A stretch of DNA of 13,511 nt from Isotricha intestinalis. Its lineage: Eukaryota; Ciliophora; Litostomatea; Vestibuliferida; Isotrichidae. Positions 7,951 through 13,511 of the stretch are shown one piece after another; the stretch's first letter is position 1, and each line of letters starts with the position of its first letter. The position numbers and the translations under genes are program-made. The notes below the pieces were generated by a model. The model ran no database searches, was not told where the DNA came from, and was given only the letters and a program-made list of their open reading frames with translations. The stretch lies in NCBI GenBank assembly GCA_023807065.1, contig JAJJLU010000949.1, positions 1 to 13,511 of the forward strand. The letters are read 5' to 3'.

Positions 7951-9027
7951 TTACGTTTTAAATGTTTTATTAAAATCCATAACCTTACATTTAACTTCAT
8001 AATAAAAATCTTGTTCACAATTTTGTTTATTTTCATTATTTTCTTTTTCCAAAAAAAAACTTTCTTGATGATTATGTTTTCCATTATCATTATCACATAA
8101 AGGCATAAACATTTTAAAATAAACAGAATTAATAGTTTGATTAAATTCACTTTTTTTTGAATTTAATTCTGAGTGATTATTATCATTATTAATATTTAAA
8201 TAAGAATCTATATGACAAATATCTTTATTATTATTTGTTAATTTTGTATAATCATCAAAATTCATATAATAATTCTTTTGTAAAATATGATCATCAATAA
8301 TTATTTTTGGTAAATTTTTAATGGATGTATAATTATTATTATTTATAATTTTTTTTTCTTCAATCATCTTAATTTGTAAATTTCTAATTCCATTTTTATT
8401 TTGATAATTGTCAGTTAAAAATAAAGTAAATATGATTAAAAAAACACTAATAAAAGAAAAAGCAAAAATTCTTTGAGTTGAAACAGAAGTAAAAGAAGAA
8501 AAATAATTTGTTGTATCATTACTTAAAATTATATTGTCTGAATTATTTTCAATGTTTTCATGAAAAATACATTTACAATGAGAACATAATAAATCTATTT
8601 TATTATGAATTTCTTGTATTTCATTTTTTAATTTTTGATTTTCATTATATAATAATTGTAATTCTTCTTTTTTTTTAATTCTACTCTTTTGAGAAGCTTC
8701 TCGATTTCTTTTTTTTAATAATTCTTTTTTTAATATTAATTCTTGAAGAATTTTATCTTTATCATTTTGTAGTTTAAAAAATACTTTTCCTTGTTTGTTA
8801 TTTTCTTTTTTTAGCATAAATGCTTTTTTTGCATTTTGTACTTTTTCTTTCATAATATTTTTGTTATTTGACTCTTCTTTTTTTTTTGAATAATTCTCAT
8901 CAATCGAATTTTCTTGAAATAAATTCAATTTATCATTGTTAATTTGATTTTTTATATTAAAATCATTAAAAATAAAATTAATATCTTCATAATTATCATC
9001 AAAAAATAAAGAATTATCTCCTAACAT
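7951..9027 (-). CDS. Membrane-anchored bZIP transcription factor (ATF6/bZIP28-like layout)
   Basis: This intact 358-residue ORF runs from ATG (9027) to TAA. The bZIP domain is textbook: basic region KKRNREASQKSRIKKKEEL (105-123) with N108 and R116 in the N-x7-R arrangement, then a zipper with L126, L133, I140 and L147 at heptad spacing and Asn130 at an 'a' position. A Cys/His cluster follows (C148, H150, C151, C153, H156). One transmembrane helix spans about 187-204 (IFAFSFISVFLIIFTLFL), bounded by R186 and D206. The 150-residue C-terminal part has four N-glycosylation sequons (N232, N284, N296, N353) and Cys271, 311, 337 and 347, fitting an ER-lumen domain. The N-terminus (LFFDDNYEDINFIFNDF) looks like an acidic-hydrophobic activation segment. 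By analogy with ATF6, CREB3 and plant bZIP17/28, the DNA-binding half would be released by regulated intramembrane proteolysis under stress. That mechanism is inferred. RNLQ (215-218), just after the membrane, only loosely resembles a site-1 protease motif. Confidence 0.93.
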   Translation of the reverse strand: MLGDNSLFFDDNYEDINFIFNDFNIKNQINNDKLNLFQENSIDENYSKKKEESNNKNIMKEKVQNAKKAFMLKKENNKQGKVFFKLQNDKDKILQELILKKELLKKRNREASQKSRIKKKEELQLLYNENQKLKNEIQEIHNKIDLLCSHCKCIFHENIENNSDNIILSNDTTNYFSSFTSVSTQRIFAFSFISVFLIIFTLFLTDNYQNKNGIRNLQIKMIEEKKIINNNNYTSIKNLPKIIIDDHILQKNYYMNFDDYTKLTNNNKDICHIDSYLNINNDNNHSELNSKKSEFNQTINSVYFKMFMPLCDNDNGKHNHQESFFLEKENNENKQNCEQDFYYEVKCKVMDFNKTFKT

Positions 9028-9413
9028 ATTTAATATTAATATATTATTTTAAACCATAAATTAAATTTATAAATTTAACCTTAATTTTTTTTTACTTTCA
9101 GAATTTATTTATTCTTTTCATTTTATTCTATCGGTAAATTTCTTTTTAATTTAATTGTTCCTAACTTAATAAATATCATCCTTTCAATCTTTTTTTATTT
9201 TATTAAAGAAATTATATGAATATTAAATATAAAAAGGAAAATGCGTTAATCTATTGAATTTTCTTTTTTATATATTTTCTCTTAAAAAAGACATTTTAAT
9301 TAATCATTAGAAATATTTTTATAGTTTTACTTTAATTTGAAAAAAAATAGTGTTAAAAAAAAGAATTTTATATTTAAAAGAATATATATAAATATATGCA
9401 AATTAATTATTAA
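9028..9413. other. 386-bp gap upstream of the bZIP gene
   Basis: This stretch lies upstream of the bZIP start and beyond the 3' end of the broken cyclin gene. It is A+T-rich with homopolymer runs and contains no ORF, tRNA-like G+C patch or clear inverted repeat that I can support. It should hold the bZIP promoter. A C-A-G-A-A-T string near 9100 also occurs near 7870, 9440 and 11022, but the match is too short to interpret. Confidence 0.4.
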
Positions 9414-10291
9414 TTATTCCCAAAATTTATTCTTTGAAACAGAATAAAAAATATTTAATGAAAATTTTTTATATACTGCTTTAAAAAAATTTTCCTTTGA
9501 TATATATTATTTATTGAATTTATTAATTTTTCCTTTCATTCATATGTTAAATCTAAATTTCTATTTCCATATAATTTTAAAACAATAACTTCTTTACTTT
9601 TATTTACTATTAAATTTGCACTAATTACAATAATGAAAGTGGAAAATTTCAAATAATTATAATCTAATAAAGCAATTTCAATCATATATTGGATTTGCAT
9701 TGTTTTAATTTTATCATATCCCATTTTAATGGAAATTATTTCTAAAAAACGATAAGAAGAAAGATATGTAATATCAAAATTTAAAATTTTTAAAATATTT
9801 TTTTCCATTTTAAAAAGTTCTTCTTTATATTATATGCATTATCTATAATTTGAGTGAAATATTATATCAGGAGGATAAATTTCTTCATATTTACAAACAA
9901 CTAATAAACTAGTAACTCCAATTAATTGTAAAATTATTCTTTTTATTCTAACAATTTCAAGATAATGATCTATTAAATTTACAGTTAAATAAAGAGTTTC
10001 TAGAACTAATTTAAATTTTAAATGAACATCAATTAACCAATCAATTAAAATTCTTCTCATTTTTTCATTTATATCATTTTGATATTCCATATAATCATTT
10101 GAAATTTTTTTGTAAAATTCTAAATTTTTTAATTCATTAAATATTTCTTCTTAATATTCATTCACATATTGAGAATTATTTAAATTTAATTCTTCTATTT
10201 TATTTGAAGGATATGATGTATAAAAAAATAGCTTTTTATTAATTGGTTGTTCTTTATTATTTAAAGGAATATTTTCTTTGTTAATTTCCAT
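9414..10291 (-). pseudogene. B-type cyclin pseudogene with at least five lesions
   Basis: The protein-level match to mitotic cyclins is unmistakable. The N-terminal cyclin box reads INEKMRRILIDWLIDVHLKF, then LETLYLTVNLID, LQLIGVTSLL and KYEEIYPPDI. Next come MEKNILKILNFDI, LLDYNYLKFS, and finally KAVYKKFS near the C-terminus. The reading frame is broken. A TAA at 10151-10153 sits where ciliate-type cyclins have YxEEIF (CAA to TAA would explain it). Around 9826-9845 the DNAY motif is in a different frame from its flanks, implying two compensating indels and creating a TAA at 9839-9841. A TGA at 9536-9538 interrupts the C-terminal cyclin fold. A T7 run (A7 at 9483-9489 on plus) needs one more T to reach the KAVYKK frame, which ends at TAA 9414-9416. 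The IDR of cyclin boxes is IDH here. No intron with GT-AG ends removes these faults. The 5' limit (ATG at 10291) is uncertain. A functional paralogue presumably exists elsewhere. Confidence 0.88.
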
Positions 10292-11171
10292 TCCATCAGT
10301 TTTATCATAAATTCATAAATTTTATTATTGAAAATTTGATTTTTTTGAATGAAATATTGCCATAAAATAGTTTGTTTATTTATATAATATTTATTTTATT
10401 ATTATAATAATATTTTTTTCAATGAAATTTAAAGAAAATATTTAACATTTAATAATAAGAAATTGTTTTGTTTATGAATTTCCATAGAATATTAATATTA
10501 ATATTTTATTAATCCTTTGTAGATTTTTTTATGATATTATTGAAGATAAATGATAATTTAAACAGAAAAAAGAAGAATTTTTGAGATATAATATTTTTAA
10601 ATGAAAATTATCATTTGATTATTTTATTTCTCTTAATTTGATAAGATATGAAAAATTTATAAAAACAACATAAAATAATTTATAAGATCACAAAAGGAAA
10701 TTGTCAAACCATTTGTTTGAATAAAAGAAATTTTAGGAATAACAATGATGTTAGTTAAGGTGATATGAAAATTTCAAATGTTCATGTTTTAATTAAAATT
10801 CATTGATCACATAGAAATTTTAAGTTTATGATAACCTTCCATTCTTTCATGTTTGAATAAATATAATTTCTTATTAATCAAAAGTTTTATTAAAATAACT
10901 AATTTGAACAGTTCATATTTTGAAATTGTATATAATTTTTAAATAGAAAATTATTATTTATGATATTTAAAAGATTTAAAAATAAATTCAAAAATATTGA
11001 ACACTTTTTTTCCTTTCTTTCAGAATAAATGGAATTAATATATATAATTTTATAAATATTTTTTTTTTCATGGAACTTTAGCAAATATATTTATTAATAT
11101 ATAAGATATTATTTTATTTTAGTCATATTAACAAAATTTAGAAATAACTAATTAATGTTCTTTTTAATTAT
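10292..11171. other. 880-bp stretch with no intact gene
   Basis: This stretch lies between the 5' end of the broken cyclin gene and the stop of the PARP gene. No convincing complete ORF is present. A 61-codon frame on the minus strand (10899-11084) has an A+T-driven composition and no recognisable motif. A perfect 18-base palindrome of AATATT units lies at 10488-10505. Between about 10560 and 10860 the plus strand has runs of protein-like sequence interrupted by stops, described as a possible degraded gene under findings. No tRNA or structured RNA was recognised. Confidence 0.5.
10488..10505. repeat. 18-bp perfect palindrome of three AATATT units
   Basis: The sequence is AATATT three times in a row, which is its own reverse complement. 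It lies in non-coding DNA. In DNA this A+T-rich such a palindrome may arise by chance, so no function is claimed. Confidence 0.5.
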
Positions 11172-12917
11172 TTAAAATGTTAAATCACTAAATTTTCCTT
11201 CACTTTTGAAATTAGGAAATGTTAAGAAGTTATCATCAAAATTAAATTGAATTTTATATTTCTTTTCAATTTTAGATTTAAGATTTTTTATTTCATACTT
11301 TTCATTACCATTTGATTCAAAACAATTAAGATAATCTTCATAAAATGTTGGTTCATTTGAAAAAAGTGCATTTTTAAAATTTTTAATCCAATTTAAATGT
11401 CTAATATTATAGGCAAGAAATAATGCTATAACATCGTTCCCAATAATTTTTCTTGCATTAATAACAAATTCTTTCCCTCCTAAATCAGTTCCTACATTAG
11501 ATAATAAAATAATTTTATTATATTTTTTTTTTTTAATTAATTTCAAAGCTTCTTCAGATGTTTCACAGATATAAATATTAAAATTACTTGATTTCTCAAT
11601 AAATTTAATTCTTTCTTTTAAAAAATTTTTAAAAATAGCATCAAAATTATTATTATAAACAGGTTTTGATGAAAAATTATTATCTCTCCAAACAACACAA
11701 TATTCATTTCTTTTTAATCTACAACTAATATAAGGACAAATTTGGTCTAAATCCCAAATTACATATTCAGTTCCCACAAATTTACTTCGATCGGGTTCTT
11801 CGTCATGTATTGTCTCAAAAACAGAACCTGCATATGCAAAATTTATTTCATTTTTTTTTGGAGTGTATTTGTAATCATATACTCTCTTAAATCCATTTTT
11901 ATTATAATATATAGAAGAAGCAATCAATGAGAACTTATCATTTATTTTTGGTATTTTATTTTTATTGATTCTATTATTCTCTTCTCCTCCATAATACCAA
12001 CAATAATCAAGAGTATCAGTAAAATATACTCCTTTTCCATGTTGATAACATTTTTCAGTAGATTTTCTAAACATGTCAGTTAATATACAAGAAATTGGTT
12101 CAATTGCTGTACCATGAAATAATACTCTATCTATCCTATTTGGACATTTACTTCTTTCATTTTCAAAAACATCAAATTTTTCTCTTTCTATTACTACCAT
12201 TGAAATAATTGAATAATCGAAGTAACTTTCTCTATTAGCTTTTGCAAATTCTTTTTCAAATATTTTAATATATTCATTATATTTCAATAGACGGCCATAA
12301 ATATCTTCAATTTCTTCTTTATCTTTTTTATTTAATGTATTAATTAAATTAATTATATTTTCTCTGTTAATGATTTCATTTACATATTTTGAAAAACATA
12401 ATATATTCCCTCCTTCCATTTTTTCTAAAATCTTTTTGATCCCGATTTTTACATCCCCAAAATCAATTTGCCCGAGTTTCAGTATTAATAATACATATCT
12501 AATGTTTTCCTCTAAATTATTAATTGTTTTATTATCTAATTTTTTTACTATTTCTTTTAATAAACAAAGCTTCAATAATCCATATAAATCAATATTATAT
12601 TTCACTGGTTTAGATTGGTTTAAAACTTTTAAAAAATGAATGTTAATTTCTTTTTCTTCAGGAGAATAACATTCATTATCATATTCATCACTATCATAAT
12701 TTTCTTCTTCTATTACATAAAAAATCAATTTCTTTTCTTTAAAGTCTCCTAAAGTTTTATTTTCTTGACATATTTCCGCAAGATATTTTAACTTTATCTT
12801 ATCTTTAAAATATTTTTTTAATTTTTGTTTGATTATTTCAGAAATAGTGGTTGCAGGACTTAAATTCAAAGTAATAACTTTTTCATCTTTTGCATTTCTA
12901 AATTCACATTCTATCAT
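11172..12917 (-). CDS. PARP-type ADP-ribosyltransferase with receiver-like C-terminal domain
   Basis: This is an intact 581-residue ORF, ATG (12917) to TAA, without introns. It is predicted to transfer ADP-ribose from NAD+ to proteins or nucleic acids. The catalytic signature is complete: RVLFHGTAIEPI with His268, GKGVYFTDTLDYCWYYGG with Tyr299, and GTEYVIWDLDQI with Glu384. Together these supply the H-Y-E triad of PARPs, where Glu is associated with polymer-forming members. Residues 1-75 have a ubiquitin-like strand-helix pattern (MIECEFRNAKDEKVITLNLS, then ISEIIKQKLKKYF). Residues 90-230 are helical and may act as the regulatory helical part. After the catalytic domain, about 440-535 alternates strands and helices (NIYICETSEEALKLIKKKKY, KIILLSNVGTDLGGKEFV, DVIALFLAYN), like a degenerate Rossmann or response-regulator receiver fold without the phospho-acceptor pattern. 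WGR, zinc-finger and BRCT domains of PARP1 are absent. Similar PARP-plus-C-terminal-domain proteins are, as I recall, common in ciliates. It uses more Trp, Gly and Cys than its neighbours. Confidence 0.93.
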   Translation of the reverse strand: MIECEFRNAKDEKVITLNLSPATTISEIIKQKLKKYFKDKIKLKYLAEICQENKTLGDFKEKKLIFYVIEEENYDSDEYDNECYSPEEKEINIHFLKVLNQSKPVKYNIDLYGLLKLCLLKEIVKKLDNKTINNLEENIRYVLLILKLGQIDFGDVKIGIKKILEKMEGGNILCFSKYVNEIINRENIINLINTLNKKDKEEIEDIYGRLLKYNEYIKIFEKEFAKANRESYFDYSIISMVVIEREKFDVFENERSKCPNRIDRVLFHGTAIEPISCILTDMFRKSTEKCYQHGKGVYFTDTLDYCWYYGGEENNRINKNKIPKINDKFSLIASSIYYNKNGFKRVYDYKYTPKKNEINFAYAGSVFETIHDEEPDRSKFVGTEYVIWDLDQICPYISCRLKRNEYCVVWRDNNFSSKPVYNNNFDAIFKNFLKERIKFIEKSSNFNIYICETSEEALKLIKKKKYNKIILLSNVGTDLGGKEFVINARKIIGNDVIALFLAYNIRHLNWIKNFKNALFSNEPTFYEDYLNCFESNGNEKYEIKNLKSKIEKKYKIQFNFDDNFLTFPNFKSEGKFSDLTF

Positions 12918-13511
12918 TTTTTATAAGTCAATTTTTTATTCGATAAATATAATATAATGATTTAAAGAAAAAAAGGTAATAAAATATATTGATGCTATTC
13001 AAAACTATAACTATAAATATTTAAAATTAAAAATTAGATTTAAATAACAATATAAAAATTTTATATTCATTATAATTACATTAAAATTATTTCATTTTTT
13101 TTCTGACATAATTTTACAAAGAATTGAAATGGAATAGTTTTTAAATCAATGCTTTGTTATTTATAAAGAATTTATATTAATTAATATTTTATAATATAAA
13201 GATAAATACAATTTTTCAATTATATCTATTCATTCAAAAATAAATTGCTTTTTTTTATTTTCATAATTTATAATTAATTATTCTTCTTTGTTTAATAATA
13301 CTTTTTCTTCCTTTTCTAAAATAAATAATTTTAATCTAAAATTCCCTACTTTTATTCGTTTTTAAATATTTTTATCTTATAATAAAAATTAAAATAATAA
13401 TGAAATTTTGAAACATTTGATTTTCCAAACAATTAAAAGTCTTAATTCAACTATTTCCAAAAATATGAAAAAGAAAAAATATGTTTTATCCAAAAGATTA
13501 ATGTGGCTTAA
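12918..13511. other. 594-bp right-edge region without a confident gene
   Basis: The PARP promoter should lie in the first part, immediately upstream of 12917. The region is A+T-rich and no telomere repeat appears at the right edge, so the chromosome continues beyond it. Two weak coding hints exist. One is a minus-strand frame entering from the edge for about 40 codons and reappearing in the same frame as LEKEEKVLLNKEE ending at TAA 13278-13280, but with three TAA codons between. The other is a plus-strand ATG at 13465. Neither is strong enough to call a gene. Confidence 0.4.
13465..13511 (+). CDS. Possible 5' end of a plus-strand gene running off the window
   Basis: An ATG at 13465 opens a frame of 15 codons (MKKKKYVLSKRLMWL) that is still open at the edge. 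The basic start followed by RLMWL is compatible with a real N-terminus, but 47 bases are too few to distinguish coding from chance. The opposite strand is also open here. A low-confidence placeholder. Confidence 0.15.
   Translation, partial: MKKKKYVLSKRLMWL

Noticed and set aside
7947..8150. 67-codon minus-strand frame overlapping the bZIP gene
   Set aside because: It is an alternative frame inside the bZIP C-terminal region, with no recognisable domain, whereas the bZIP frame carries clear motifs.
10135..10155. A 16-nt intron (GTGAAT to TTAAG) to explain the TAA in the cyclin gene
   Set aside because: Its removal would put the following EEIFNEL sequence out of frame, while without it the cyclin alignment is continuous except for the stop.
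9839..10291. TAA read as glutamine to rescue the cyclin gene
   Set aside because: TAA terminates all six intact genes, and the separate frameshifts and TGA would remain.
10899..11084. 61-codon minus-strand frame in the intergenic stretch
   Set aside because: Composition is Ile/Asn/Phe-dominated as expected by chance here; no motif, no family resemblance.
12370..12639. 89-codon plus-strand frame
   Set aside because: Antisense to the helical part of the PARP gene, which has full catalytic motifs.
1..13511. CRISPR array, insertion sequence, rRNA or tRNA gene
   Set aside because: No regularly spaced repeats, transposase motifs, terminal inverted repeats or G+C-rich structured patches were found.

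Overview
The window reads as the end of a macronuclear chromosome from a ciliate-like protist. By eye it is extremely A+T-rich, about four fifths A+T or more, and genes are packed with spacers often under 150 bases. One gene has two very short GT-AG introns (26 and 38 nt). Proteins are rich in Asn, Lys, Ile and Glu. The left edge is C-rich with CCCCAAT units, as expected for the 5' end of a telomere-capped chromosome. The long ORFs are free of in-frame TAA, TAG and TGA, TGG encodes Trp, and all six intact genes end in TAA. This fits standard-code decoding rather than the TAA/TAG=Gln code of Tetrahymena or Paramecium. A ciliate lineage with the standard code (for example a litostome) is a reasonable guess, but the sequence does not prove it.

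Layout: telomere (about 1-25); a three-exon Rab11-like GTPase on the minus strand (162-897) whose stop is only about 140 bases from the telomere; an 89-bp divergent spacer; a plus-strand 788-residue Asn/Lys-rich protein (987-3353) with a short conserved-looking N-terminal motif; then a minus-strand series. That series is a 900-residue protein with F-x-P motifs and a small C-terminal domain (3446-6148), a 532-residue coiled-coil protein (6202-7800), a membrane-anchored bZIP transcription factor (7951-9027), a broken B-type cyclin gene (about 9414-10291), and a 581-residue PARP-type ADP-ribosyltransferase with a receiver-like C-terminal domain (11172-12917). The stretch 10292-11171 holds no intact gene but contains weak coding-like traces. 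The last 590 bases hold no confident gene and may contain the edges of one.

These are individual eukaryotic genes, not an operon, and no shared pathway is evident. The strongest points for follow-up are the membrane-tethered bZIP protein (an ATF6/bZIP28-type layout), the multi-lesion cyclin pseudogene, and the PARP-receiver-like architecture with a complete H-Y-E triad.
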